Positions 17,360-25,746 of a stretch of DNA of 64,000 nucleotides are shown in pieces; the first letter of the stretch is position 1; every line of letters starts with the position of its first letter. Where the stretch lies: contig CAYPIY010000004.1 in NCBI GenBank assembly GCA_964410965.1, forward strand, positions 306,220 through 370,219. Reading direction: 5' to 3'. The translations under genes were made by a program, and so were the position numbers. The DNA comes from JBBIRG01 sp964410965. Its GTDB lineage: Bacteria; CLD3; SB21; JBBIRG01. The notes below the pieces were generated by a model, which saw only the letters and a list, made by a program, of their open reading frames with translations, was not told where the DNA came from and did not search any database.

Positions 17360-18192
17360 GTTCCGAGCATTATGGATATTTTTTTCGGAAAAGATAACGA
17401 TATTTTTTTTATGAATAAGTCGTCGATGTTTTTCTCGGATTTGAGCAGGAGTTCATAATAGATATTCTGAACGGCGCGTGCGGGAATAAAAATATACGAG
17501 CGATTTCTCGCATAAAGTTCATCGGCCTTGCTGTAATATCCTTTCGCGCGGTCGCACTGGAAAAGGATCAGTTCCCTGAACTGCGGCGTGACCCGCTTTT
17601 CGGTTAAATCGGATTCGGATACGCCCCATTGATTCAATTCTGTTTGCGGAAGATAAATGCGGTTCATCTTGTGGTCGGCGGCGACGTCGCGGATAATATT
17701 CGTTAACTGCATGCCGATGCCGAGGTTTTCCGCATAGGCTTCCATGTCCGGATTGTTTTTCGTCAGGATGCGCATGGACATCAGTCCCACGGTGGACGCT
17801 ACCCGGTAGCAATATTTGTAAAGGTCATCGAAAGACACATACCGCTTCTGCGTCAGATCCATTTCCACGCCGCGTATCAGCTCAAAAAATAATTCAAAGG
17901 GAATGGAAAAACGACGGGCCACATCCACAAGCCTGTTGAGAAGCGTGTACGGGGATTCCTGCCGTATCGCTTCGTCCAGAGCGGTTTTCCAGCGATTCAG
18001 GAATTCAAACGGATTGTACGCCGCCTTGCCCTCTTCTGCCAGATCCACTATATCGTCGGTATAACGGCAGAAATCATACACGGTCAGGATGGCCTCGCGC
18101 TGGGGGCGGGGAAGCATCAGCATCGGGTAGTAAAACGTGCTGCGTTTGGTCGGGATCAGGGGCTGACCGGGCAGTTCAAGAGCGTGTGTCAT
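17341..18192 (-). CDS. hpnD: Presqualene diphosphate synthase HpnD
   Basis: A 283-residue trans-isoprenyl diphosphate synthase (squalene/phytoene synthase family) that joins two farnesyl diphosphates. The first Asp-rich motif is FCRYTDDIVD (about 47-56); the second is TNIIRDVAADHKMNRIYLP. The GVEMDL segment lies between. Compared with an upstream in-frame ATG at 18228, the ATG at 18192 is preferred: it lies 2 bases after the hpnC stop, giving MTHALELPG as N-terminus. It is the middle gene of hpnCDE. Confidence 0.9.
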   Translation of the reverse strand: MTHALELPGQPLIPTKRSTFYYPMLMLPRPQREAILTVYDFCRYTDDIVDLAEEGKAAYNPFEFLNRWKTALDEAIRQESPYTLLNRLVDVARRFSIPFELFFELIRGVEMDLTQKRYVSFDDLYKYCYRVASTVGLMSMRILTKNNPDMEAYAENLGIGMQLTNIIRDVAADHKMNRIYLPQTELNQWGVSESDLTEKRVTPQFRELILFQCDRAKGYYSKADELYARNRSYIFIPARAVQNIYYELLLKSEKNIDDLFIKKISLSFPKKISIMLGTWWKEK

Positions 18193-18194
18193 AT

Positions 18195-19061
18195 TTATTT
18201 CCTGAACATCCTGAAAAACACCAGGCATTTATCGAGGATAGTGAGTTCCGGCCGGTGATTAAGTACATCATAATGATTATTTCTGATCTTTTCAAGAATC
18301 CGTTTTCCGCCGTTCCACACAAGCCGGATTTCATGTTTTTCGGGAAATTTAAGAAATGGAAACAAAATCTTTCCGTTTTCAAAATATTGATTGGCGCGAT
18401 CCACCTGAAACTTCATAAGTCGGAAAAATTCATCATTAACCGCACGGCGTTTCCATAAATCCTCTGAATACCCGAATCGCTGCAGATCCTCAATCGGCAG
18501 ATACATGCGGTCTTTCTTCTCATCGACAAATACATCCTGCCAGTGATTCGCAAGCTGAAGCCCGGTACAGATATCGTCCGACGCTTTCAAGATGATATCG
18601 ATTTGTTCATGATTCGAATATTCTAACATGTACAGCGTAAGACGGCCGACAGGATTGGCGGAATACTCGCAGTATTCCAGTAATTCATTGAAATTGCGAT
18701 AGCGGTTTTTAAACAAATCGGTTTTAAAAGCGTTCAGGAGATTTTTAAATAATTCAACCGGTATCCGCAGCGTTCTTACGGTCTCCCCCAGCGCGGTAAA
18801 TACCGGATGATCCGCTTTACCGGCATAACAGTCATCCAGCTTTTTTTCCCAGTTAATCAGGAGCTGAAGCCGTTTCGCCGAGGGTAAAGCTTCATTATCG
18901 GCGTAATCGTCGGCGGTTCTCAGGAAAGCGTAACAGGCATAAAAATGTTTTCTCATTTTTTTCGGAATGAAAAGCGACACAACAGGAAAGTTTTCGTAAT
19001 GCGATTTCGCGAGATTTTTGCAAAAGCGGTAGGATTCGCCGGTTTTTAATGCTTCGGTCAT
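18195..19061 (-). CDS. hpnC: HpnC, hydroxysqualene synthase
   Basis: A 288-residue squalene/phytoene-synthase-family protein. It shows a first Asp-rich motif FLRTADDYADNE (about 46-57) and a second LANHWQDVFVDEKKDRMYLP; the latter is typical of HpnC rather than HpnD. HpnC converts presqualene diphosphate to hydroxysqualene. It is the first gene of the hpnCDE operon and is divergent from the kinase operon at 19205. No squalene-hopene cyclase is in the window, so the end product (hopanoids, sterols or squalene itself) cannot be told. Confidence 0.9.
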   Translation of the reverse strand: MTEALKTGESYRFCKNLAKSHYENFPVVSLFIPKKMRKHFYACYAFLRTADDYADNEALPSAKRLQLLINWEKKLDDCYAGKADHPVFTALGETVRTLRIPVELFKNLLNAFKTDLFKNRYRNFNELLEYCEYSANPVGRLTLYMLEYSNHEQIDIILKASDDICTGLQLANHWQDVFVDEKKDRMYLPIEDLQRFGYSEDLWKRRAVNDEFFRLMKFQVDRANQYFENGKILFPFLKFPEKHEIRLVWNGGKRILEKIRNNHYDVLNHRPELTILDKCLVFFRMFRK

Positions 19062-19129
19062 ACGTGCGTGAATGTAAGCAAAGTACGCGATATATGCAAG
19101 GAACAGCGAATCAAATTAAAATTTATTAC

Positions 19130-19158
19130 TTGATAAAAACGTAAAATCGCTATATATT
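19130..19158 (+). promoter_or_regulatory. Candidate promoter for the kinase-cyclase operon
   Basis: TTGATA, 17 bases, TATATT; the -10 hexamer ends 46 bases before the GTG start at 19205. The match to sigma-70 consensus is reasonable, but the region is AT-rich, so chance is possible. Confidence 0.4.
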
Positions 19159-19204
19159 TTTTTGTTTAGTCATATTGCATTATTAATTACTCACCGGAGT
19201 TGTT

Positions 19205-21361
19205 GTGGATATCACGAAACTAGGCCGTTATGAAATTGAAGGCGTTCTGGGCCAGGGCGCAATGGGTATTGTCTATAAAGGCGTGGACCCCAAAATCGGG
19301 CGCGTTGTCGCTTTAAAAACGCTTAAAGCCGGCGCGGATCTTCCGCCGGACCAGCTGGAGGAATTCAGGAACCGGTTTTCCCGCGAAGCCCAGTCCGCCG
19401 GGCGTTTAACGCATCCGAATATCGTAACCATATACGACGTCGGGGACGACGAGGGTGTTTCGTTCATCGCGATGGAATTCATTAAAGGCAAACCGCTGGA
19501 CGACCTGATCGCACAGAAACAACCTTTATCCGTCGATGAAATTGTCAGGATCATGATCGACATTTGCAACGGCCTCGGCTACGCCCACAAGAACGGCATC
19601 ATTCACCGCGATATCAAGCCCGCTAACATCATCCTTACAGACGACGGCGTCGCCAAGATCATGGACTTCGGGATCGCGAAAATCGTGTCCACAAGCGCGA
19701 CGCAAACCGGCATGATCGTCGGGACGCCAAGCTACATGTCCCCGGAACAAATCACCGGCCGACCCGTAGACGCGCGAACGGACATTTTTTCGCTCGGCGC
19801 CGTGTTCTACGAACTTCTGACGCACGAAAAAGCATTCCCCGGCGACAACATCACCACGGTCATGTACCGCGTGGTCAATGAAAATCCCGCACCCGTATCC
19901 GTGGTGAACATGGGCATTCCCACGCAGTTTAATCCGATCATCCAGAAAGCGATGAGCAAAAACCCGAACGACCGCTATGCCGACACGGAATCTTTCGCGC
20001 GCGATATTCAATCGTACCAGTCTCTGAATATGCAATCGACATCCGGCACGGCAGTGCTGAATAACACGGATTACCAGAAAACGATGGTCATGTCCGCCGA
20101 TAACCTTCCCGCGGGAATCGGAACCATGATCGGCGCCGCTCCGGTACCGGAAAAAAAGAAATCGAAATTACCGACGATCCTTATGATCACGGCGTTCATA
20201 GCGGTCGCCCTGTTCTCGCTGTGGTATTTCACAAAAGATAAATCACCCGTCGCAACAACACCGGCCGAGGGTAACGCCAATCTCGAACTGACACTGAACA
20301 TTCCCGACGGTATCGTGACATTTGACACCACGAAATTCCCCGTGAAAAACGGATTCCTGCAAATACCCAAGATCACGGCTTCCGAGCATGAATTGTCAAT
20401 CCGGCGCGAGGGATATCAGGAATTCAAAACCAAACTTCTTTTTTCGGAAAATGAACAAAAAAAATTCAGCGTCGACCTGAAAATCGCGCCTTTCCGTTTC
20501 CCGGAAGGCGTGGACACATCTTACCTGACCATTGACGCCCAGCCGAACATGACTCGTGTCGAAACCAGCACGGGTCAATTTGTCGGGTATTCCCCGATTA
20601 CGCTGCATCCGTTTCCGTCCGGAAAACATTCGATCGTGTTCGCGAAGGAATTTTACATCAGCCAGGTCAAAGACGTGGAACTGAAAAAGGGGCAGGAGCT
20701 GAAAATGAACCCGATACTGGATTATAAAAAAGGATACGTTTCATTATCAGGATTCATACCCAATACCGCACAGTTGTTTTTTGACGGTGCCGAATACAAG
20801 TCTGTCAAAAAGCAGCCGTTTTTATACCAGCTTCCTCACGGTACCCACAAGATCATCCTGAAGCAAGCCGGTTACAAATCGATGGAACAGAGTATTACGG
20901 TCGGCGACAAAGATACGTTCAGGGTTACCGGCCAGCTGGAACAGCTTTTCGGATCACTGACTGTCACCTCCGATCCGGCCGACGCCGATGTGCAGATTGA
21001 CGGAATCAACAAGGGAAAAACACCCCTGAATCTTGAGTCCGTACCCGCCGGTGTAAGGGAAATCCGCGTGCAAAAAGCCGGTATGTCATCGAAAAAGAAA
21101 TTGACCGTCATCGAGAACAAGTCCAATTCCATTTCCTTTAAACTTGAGGCGACCATGGGAACTGTAAAATTCCTGATCAATCCCTGGGCCAATATTTATG
21201 TCAACGACAAAAACATCGGCGCTTCCCCGCCTCTGGATGAATATGAACTGAAAGCCGGATCCTACACCATTAAAATTGAAAACCCGGCTTTCAAACCCCT
21301 GATTAAAAAAATCACCGTGACGGCGGGCAAGAGCGAAACCATCAAACACGAGTTTAAATAA
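19205..21361 (+). CDS. Membrane Ser/Thr protein kinase with PEGA repeats
   Basis: A 718-residue Hanks-type kinase. Residues about 8-270 carry all key motifs: glycine loop GQGAMG, VALKTL with the ATP-binding Lys, HRDIKPAN catalytic loop, DFG, and GTPSYMSPEQ. A transmembrane helix follows at about 325-345 (ILMITAFIAVALFSLWYF), and the outer part consists of about five PEGA-like beta modules, such as GSLTVTSDPADADVQIDG and GTVKFLINPWANIYVN. The kinase domain is cytoplasmic and the PEGA part periplasmic. Translation starts at GTG with GGAG five bases upstream. It leads an operon with a TPR lipoprotein and an FHA-cyclase, whose FHA domain is a plausible reader of its phosphothreonines (inference). 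Confidence 0.93.
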   Translation: MDITKLGRYEIEGVLGQGAMGIVYKGVDPKIGRVVALKTLKAGADLPPDQLEEFRNRFSREAQSAGRLTHPNIVTIYDVGDDEGVSFIAMEFIKGKPLDDLIAQKQPLSVDEIVRIMIDICNGLGYAHKNGIIHRDIKPANIILTDDGVAKIMDFGIAKIVSTSATQTGMIVGTPSYMSPEQITGRPVDARTDIFSLGAVFYELLTHEKAFPGDNITTVMYRVVNENPAPVSVVNMGIPTQFNPIIQKAMSKNPNDRYADTESFARDIQSYQSLNMQSTSGTAVLNNTDYQKTMVMSADNLPAGIGTMIGAAPVPEKKKSKLPTILMITAFIAVALFSLWYFTKDKSPVATTPAEGNANLELTLNIPDGIVTFDTTKFPVKNGFLQIPKITASEHELSIRREGYQEFKTKLLFSENEQKKFSVDLKIAPFRFPEGVDTSYLTIDAQPNMTRVETSTGQFVGYSPITLHPFPSGKHSIVFAKEFYISQVKDVELKKGQELKMNPILDYKKGYVSLSGFIPNTAQLFFDGAEYKSVKKQPFLYQLPHGTHKIILKQAGYKSMEQSITVGDKDTFRVTGQLEQLFGSLTVTSDPADADVQIDGINKGKTPLNLESVPAGVREIRVQKAGMSSKKKLTVIENKSNSISFKLEATMGTVKFLINPWANIYVNDKNIGASPPLDEYELKAGSYTIKIENPAFKPLIKKITVTAGKSETIKHEFK

Positions 21362-21374
21362 CGAAGGTGTATTT

Positions 21375-22100
21375 ATGAAAATCCTTGTAAAATGGATATT
21401 CACGGTAACAGCGTTTGCCCTGATCTGCGCATGCAGTTCCTCAGGGAGTAAAACGGTTGTTGAAAAGAAAACTACGGAAACAAAAAAAACAGAAACTAAA
21501 ACCGACTACGCCAAAGTCCTGAATGAGGGTATTGAATTCTACAAAAACAGAACGTTCGAAAAAGCCAAATCGAAATTCCAGGATATCCTTGCCGGTAAAG
21601 CTTCAAAGGACCAGCTTATTTCTTCGCATAAATATCTTGCTTTCATTTTTGCGATTGAGAAGAACTTCTCCGAATCGAAAAACCAATTTGCGGCCGCATT
21701 CACGCTGGACAAGAATTTTGAACTGGAAAAGTCCGAAATGGGCAACCCGGTCTGGACTCCCGCATTTGAGGACGCCAAAAAAGAACTGACACTCACGCTT
21801 ATGACCGGCCAGGAATGCATCAATCAGGGTAAACAGTTCTATACGGACAGAAATTACACCGAATCCGTCAAATATTTTAACATGGCCCTTGAGCGGAAAG
21901 ACCTTTCAAAGGAAAATCAGATCCTGGCAAATAAATTCACGGCCTTTATTTTTTCCATTCAGAAACATCCGGATAAAGCAAAAAAATCGTTCCGGAAAGC
22001 GTTTGAACTCAACAAACAGTTCGAACTGGAAAAATCGGAATACGGGAATCCCGTATGGACGCCTTTATACGATGAAATCAAAAAAGAATTTCAGAAATAA
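21375..22100 (+). CDS. TPR-like lipoprotein with duplicated module
   Basis: A 241-residue lipoprotein: hydrophobic signal ending LICAC (Cys at about residue 20), then a Lys/Thr-rich linker and two copies of a roughly 95-residue TPR-like unit. Each copy starts with YAKVLNEGIEFYKNRTFEKA- or ECINQGKQFYTDRNYTESV-type helices and ends with the near-identical FELEKSExGNPVWTP. The duplication is clear by eye. GAAGGTG precedes the ATG. Lying 14 bases after the kinase and 4 bases before the cyclase gene, it is probably part of the same envelope-sensing pathway. Confidence 0.82.
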   Translation: MKILVKWIFTVTAFALICACSSSGSKTVVEKKTTETKKTETKTDYAKVLNEGIEFYKNRTFEKAKSKFQDILAGKASKDQLISSHKYLAFIFAIEKNFSESKNQFAAAFTLDKNFELEKSEMGNPVWTPAFEDAKKELTLTLMTGQECINQGKQFYTDRNYTESVKYFNMALERKDLSKENQILANKFTAFIFSIQKHPDKAKKSFRKAFELNKQFELEKSEYGNPVWTPLYDEIKKEFQK

Positions 22101-22103
22101 ACT

Positions 22104-23804
22104 ATGGCATTCCTGGCACAAATCGAGAACAACCAGATCATCCACCGTTTCCGGGTGGATAAAGACGATCTTTCCATCGGCCGTCGACCGGACAATGACA
22201 TACTGCTTCCGAGCATGATGGTTTCCGGGCATCACGCGCGTTTCATCAAATCCGGCGAACAGTTCACGCTCCACGATCTGCAAAGCACAAACGGTACATC
22301 CGTGAACGGGAAAAAACTGACCGGCTCCATCGGGATCCAGCAGTTCGATCATATCGTTTTCGGCAACATCGAACTCATTTTCGTAGTCGATGAAAACGCG
22401 CAAATTGACATCGAGGCGATCCGCACCAAACCGCACACTGAACTGGCAATTCCTCAGGTCAACCCGAATGATACGGGTTTTTCAAAACGCGTCAGCACCG
22501 CAACGCTGATCTCCATTATTAAAAACGTGCATCAGAAAGTGACTCAAATCCCGCACCCGGACCAGATGTGGATCAACGAAAAGCTGGTAGAACTGGAACA
22601 ATCCATCACCAATCTGGGGGGTCAGTTAAAAGAATTTGAGCGCTCCCAGGAACGGCTGAATACGATTTACGAAGTCGGAAAAGTCATCAACCTGATCCTT
22701 GATTCCAACGAACTGCTGAATACGATTATCGACCTGGCGCTGAAAGTGATGAACGCGGATTCAGGATTTATCATGCTGTACGATGAATCCAACCACCTGA
22801 AACCTACCATCAGCAGAAGCATCCAATCCGACGAATTGCAGGGACAAACCGCAACGTTCAGCACGACCATCGCCAAGACTGTCGCCGAATCAGGAGAAAG
22901 CATCTTAACCTCCGACGCAGAAAAAGACGACCGGTTTCAGGGCGGAGCCAGCATCATATCCCAGCACATAAGATCTGTAATCTGTTCCCCGCTGAAAAAC
23001 AAGGACCAGAAGGTCATCGGCGTCATTTATGTCGGATCCAACGTGACGTCGAATGTATTTTCCAAGGACGACGTTGAACTGCTTGAAGCCTTTTCCAATC
23101 ACGCCGCGATTTCCATCGAGAACGCGAAATTATACGAGGAACGCCGCCGCAAGGAGCATTTGAAATCGGCGCTCGAACGGTACGTTTCCAAGCAGATCGC
23201 GGAAATGATTATCAATAACGACGCTTCGGGCGATATCCGCTTCGCGCCTGAAAAAAAGGAAGTCACGATCCTGTTTTCCGATATCCGGGGATTCACGCCG
23301 CTCGCCGAGGGAATGAGCCCCGAAGAATTAGTGGAATTGCTGAATCGTTATTTTACGCGTATGATCCAGATCATATTCAAGTACGGCGGCACGCTCGATA
23401 AATTCATCGGCGACTCGATCATGGCTCTGTTCGGCGCTCCGGCGTCTTCGGGAGATGACGCGTACAACGCCGTATGCGCGGCGATCGAAATGCAGATCGA
23501 AGTGGGCCAGTTTAACGCCGAGCAAAAACAGCTGGGAAAACCGGAAATCAAGATCGGCATCGGCATTAACAGCAGCGCCGTCGTCGTCGGGAATATCGGC
23601 TCCGACCAGCGGATGGAATACACCGCTATCGGGGACGGCGTGAACATATCATCCCGCCTGCAGGGAAAAGCGTCCGGTCATCAGATCATCATCAGCAAGT
23701 CAACCTGCGAACAGCTCGCGGACAGAATACCGACAAAAGAACTCGAACCCATGATGGTCAAGGGTAAATCTGTTCCTATCGATGTGTATGAAGTGATTTA
23801 TTAG
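22104..23804 (+). CDS. FHA-GAF-class III adenylate cyclase
   Basis: A 566-residue cytoplasmic protein with three domains. Residues about 1-95 form an FHA phosphothreonine-binding domain (SIGRRPDNDILLP, SGHHARF, LQSTNGTSVNG). Residues about 185-345 form a GAF domain. Residues about 385-565 form a class III cyclase: metal-binding Asp in LFSDIRGFT and in KFIGDSIMALFG, the adenine-selecting Lys in LDKF and Asp in YTAIGDGVN, and the transition-state Asn/Arg in NISSRL. These residues predict cAMP rather than cGMP production. It follows the TPR lipoprotein by 3 bases. A kinase-to-FHA-to-cAMP relay is the natural reading of this operon but is inference. Confidence 0.92.
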   Translation: MAFLAQIENNQIIHRFRVDKDDLSIGRRPDNDILLPSMMVSGHHARFIKSGEQFTLHDLQSTNGTSVNGKKLTGSIGIQQFDHIVFGNIELIFVVDENAQIDIEAIRTKPHTELAIPQVNPNDTGFSKRVSTATLISIIKNVHQKVTQIPHPDQMWINEKLVELEQSITNLGGQLKEFERSQERLNTIYEVGKVINLILDSNELLNTIIDLALKVMNADSGFIMLYDESNHLKPTISRSIQSDELQGQTATFSTTIAKTVAESGESILTSDAEKDDRFQGGASIISQHIRSVICSPLKNKDQKVIGVIYVGSNVTSNVFSKDDVELLEAFSNHAAISIENAKLYEERRRKEHLKSALERYVSKQIAEMIINNDASGDIRFAPEKKEVTILFSDIRGFTPLAEGMSPEELVELLNRYFTRMIQIIFKYGGTLDKFIGDSIMALFGAPASSGDDAYNAVCAAIEMQIEVGQFNAEQKQLGKPEIKIGIGINSSAVVVGNIGSDQRMEYTAIGDGVNISSRLQGKASGHQIIISKSTCEQLADRIPTKELEPMMVKGKSVPIDVYEVIY

Positions 23805-23892
23805 TTCGGGATATTTTTTTCGTAAAAGCAGATAAATATAAATAGAATCAAAACCATTTTTCGGAAAAAATCTTACACCCTTTTACCAATAA

Positions 23893-23923
23893 AAAAAGCC
23901 CCGACTCGATGTCAGGGCTTTTT
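23893..23923. terminator. Bidirectional rho-independent terminator
   Basis: AAAAAGCCCCGAC ... GTCAGGGCTTTTT forms a stem with one C/A mismatch and a 5-base loop, with A-run on the left and T-run on the right, so it can end transcription from both the cyclase gene and the convergent DUF2892 gene. Confidence 0.88.
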
Positions 23924-23941
23924 CTTTCGTAAATAAATAAT

Positions 23942-24142
23942 CTATTTCTTCGGTTCTTCAGATTTATAGCCGGTATTGATTTTGAAAGGCGCGTACAAGG
24001 GACAAAAATTGATCAATCCCGTCATTAAAGGAATGAGCCCGCTCAGTCCCCACCAGCTTTGATAAATGAATCCGACAACACCGATGGCGAGACCGACCAG
24101 AATTCTGAATATTTTATCCGCTTTCCCGACGTTACACGTCAT
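23942..24142 (-). CDS. DUF2892 small membrane protein
   Basis: A 66-residue protein with the family start MTCNVGKADKIFRILVGLAIG and a second hydrophobic segment GLSGLIPLMTGLINFCPLYAPF. DUF2892 domains often accompany or are fused to rhodaneses (as in YgaP) in sulfur and thiol-related clusters. Start: ATG at 24142 with AAGGAG seven bases upstream, one base after the DUF6132 stop. It is the last gene of the OsmC/DUF302 operon. Confidence 0.85.
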   Translation of the reverse strand: MTCNVGKADKIFRILVGLAIGVVGFIYQSWWGLSGLIPLMTGLINFCPLYAPFKINTGYKSEEPKK

Positions 24143-24143
24143 G

Positions 24144-24368
24144 CTAAGACTCCTTATCGTCTTGTTCTGATTTGCTGTTATCTTTTTTTATAAATATACC
24201 TGATACCACAAAACCCAGCAATCCTCCGTATACCGTACTGATATAGGGATTGCTCTGGATTGGACATGATCCGCCCTGACAGCCGATGAAATAATAATAC
24301 GCAAACCCGCCAATCGCGCCGGTCAATATGAACAAGCCTGTCCAAAGATAAGTCTTACTGAATTTCAT
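24144..24368 (-). CDS. DUF6132 small membrane protein with CxxxxC motif
   Basis: A 74-residue protein with two hydrophobic helices flanking YYYFIGCQGGSCPIQSNPY, where GCxxGSCPI is the family hallmark. The two cysteines (CQGGSC) may form a redox pair or bind metal. The ATG at 24368 has GGAG seven bases upstream, favoured over the 24398 start. The start lies inside the last codons of the upstream TGA-containing reading frame (14-bp overlap), linking the two genes translationally. Confidence 0.8.
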   Translation of the reverse strand: MKFSKTYLWTGLFILTGAIGGFAYYYFIGCQGGSCPIQSNPYISTVYGGLLGFVVSGIFIKKDNSKSEQDDKES

Positions 24369-24531
24369 CTTTTTTCTCCGTGTTAACGTTGTCAGCATCT
24401 TCTTCTTTTTTCTTCTTGTCCGGCACGGGACAAGCTCCGCGCATTCAGGTGGATACCCCCAGTTTCGGAAGGATTACATACATCAGTAGAAAGTATGCGA
24501 TTAAAATAATCCAGAAAGTCCAGTCACCCAT
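24355..24531 (-). CDS. Candidate selenoprotein: tiny membrane protein with in-frame TGA
   Basis: If the TGA at 24445-24447 is read through, one frame encodes 58 residues: MGDWTFW, a single transmembrane helix (about 5-22), then LPKLGVST-U-MRGACPVPDKKKK and a Lys/Glu-rich tail ending at 24355. The U-M-R-G-A-C-P-V segment mirrors C-Q-G-G-S-C-P-I in the DUF6132 protein next door, with TGA exactly at the first Cys position. A perfect hairpin follows (separate entry). Start ATG 24531 lies 54 bases after DUF302; AAAGGAT is present but about 13 bases away. Alternatives are a nonsense mutation of a Cys codon, or two tiny reading frames, since ATG directly follows the TGA. selABC and tRNA-Sec are not in the window. 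Confidence 0.55.
24415..24434 (-). promoter_or_regulatory. bSECIS-like hairpin after the in-frame TGA
   Basis: On the minus strand CTTGTCC-CGTGCC-GGACAAG makes a perfect 7-bp stem with a 6-base loop. A G stands at loop position 2, 18 bases after the TGA, which fits the published bacterial SECIS pattern (a G within the first two loop bases, about 16-37 bases from the UGA). No T-run follows, so it is not a terminator. Confidence 0.5.
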
Positions 24532-24584
24532 AATCGGTTTTTTATCCTTTCAATTATTTAACATTTTATTTGTAACATTATTCC

Positions 24585-24974
24585 CTAGTGCATGGCTTCA
24601 AAGGCCCTGATCAATTTCTCCTTTACCTCACGGGCGACCTCTTCCAAAACAGGACTTTGTATCAACGCGGACATAACGCCGGGATCAAAAAAAGAAACGA
24701 CGGTTTTTCCGTCCGGATCTTCGTAAACAATGACATTACAGGGAAGGAGCAAGCCCAGTTCCTGTTCGGCCTCCAGCGCTTTATGGGCAAAGGCGGGATT
24801 GCAGGCTCCCAGTATGGTATAGGCGTGATAATCGATGCCGAGTTTCTGTTTCATGGTTTCTTTCACGTCAATGCTCGTGATGATCCCGAAACCTTCTTTT
24901 TTAAGTTCGGCAGTAACGCGATCAATAGCGTCAGAAAAGGTCATTTCCGTGATTTTTGAGAATCCGAATTTCAT
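24585..24974 (-). CDS. DUF302 domain protein
   Basis: A 129-residue DUF302 protein: an N-terminal FSDAIDRVTAELKKEGFGIITSIDV, then YTILGACNPAFAHKALEAEQELGLLLPCNVIVYE, a segment near invariant in this family, including both cysteines. DUF302 proteins often occur with sulfur-metabolism and thiol-handling genes; biochemical role unknown. The ATG at 24974 overlaps the OsmC stop by ATGA, supporting it over the longer start at 25010. Confidence 0.87.
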   Translation of the reverse strand: MKFGFSKITEMTFSDAIDRVTAELKKEGFGIITSIDVKETMKQKLGIDYHAYTILGACNPAFAHKALEAEQELGLLLPCNVIVYEDPDGKTVVSFFDPGVMSALIQSPVLEEVAREVKEKLIRAFEAMH

Positions 24975-25405
24975 GGTTTTGTATCCTTTGACGGCGGTTG
25001 AATGGCCCATTTAAATTCAATGTCGGCGGTTTTCTTCATCATCGCAAGACCGGAACAGTATTTATCACGGCTCAGCTGAATGGACCGTTCCACACTTGCT
25101 GAATCAACCCGGTTGCCGTACACCGTGTATTCGATGATCATTCTGGTAAACACTTTCGGGTGTTCCTCAGCCCTGTCCGCGCGTATGCTGACAGTGAGTC
25201 CGGTTACGTCCTGCCGCATTTTTTTCAGCATGTCGATCACATCCATTCCGGTACATCCGCCGACACCCATGAGGAGCAGTTCCATAGGGCTGGGCCCGTT
25301 TCCGTCGCCGCCATGACCGGTAGACGCATCCATGTTGACGCAAAGACCCTGAGCGTTACTGCCGCGAAAATGTTTGTCGGAGATCCAGTATAAATTTACA
25401 TCCAT
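24971..25405 (-). CDS. OsmC/Ohr-family protein
   Basis: A 144-residue OsmC-family protein, first gene of the operon. The two conserved cysteines are in VGGCTGMDVIDMLKKMRQ (about 52) and RDKYCSGLAMM (about 118); in Ohr/OsmC these reduce organic hydroperoxides through a thiol cycle. The GNGPSPMELLLMGVGGC stretch is typical of the YhfA-like OsmC subgroup, whose exact substrate is uncertain. It overlaps the DUF302 gene by 4 bp. Confidence 0.88.
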   Translation of the reverse strand: MDVNLYWISDKHFRGSNAQGLCVNMDASTGHGGDGNGPSPMELLLMGVGGCTGMDVIDMLKKMRQDVTGLTVSIRADRAEEHPKVFTRMIIEYTVYGNRVDSASVERSIQLSRDKYCSGLAMMKKTADIEFKWAIQPPSKDTKP

Positions 25406-25746
25406 CTAACGCCTCGCGATTATTTAAGATGTAACTATGAATCAACAATTTTATTCTGCAATTCCACATAAAAAATATTATTGAAAATTGATAGGCTTGA
25501 TGGAACTGAAACGTTTTGCCGGATGCATCAACGTTCAGTCAGGAGAAATGCCGATACAACCCAGACCGGGGCAGGCATAAAACATTGAAGATCTTTTTTT
25601 ATATACCATTCCTTTGACAAAAACTCGCTGACCGGCTTCACTGCGGCATTCCGGCACAAGATATTCACCGGCGTAAATCCCCGCGACGATTACGGAAGAA
25701 GCGGCAATGAAATCTTAACGTGCCTGACTTACAGATCATGGCATAT
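25406..25746. other. Intergenic region with a weak 180-base open frame (25535-25714, minus)
   Basis: Between the WD40 gene (ends 25747) and the OsmC gene lies a minus-strand open frame from 25714 to 25535 that reads like protein: an Ala/Val-rich start, then VPECRSEAGQRVFVKGMVYK and YACPGLGCIGISPD, with three Cys. It has no ATG before the middle of the frame and no ribosome-binding site, so it may be a remnant of a gene or chance. The promoter of the OsmC operon should lie near 25406-25480. Confidence 0.3.

Noticed and set aside
24355..24531. TGA as evidence of a recoded genetic code
   Set aside because: Other genes in the window end in TGA normally (for example OsmC, DUF302, DUF2877), so only site-specific recoding or a mutation can explain it.
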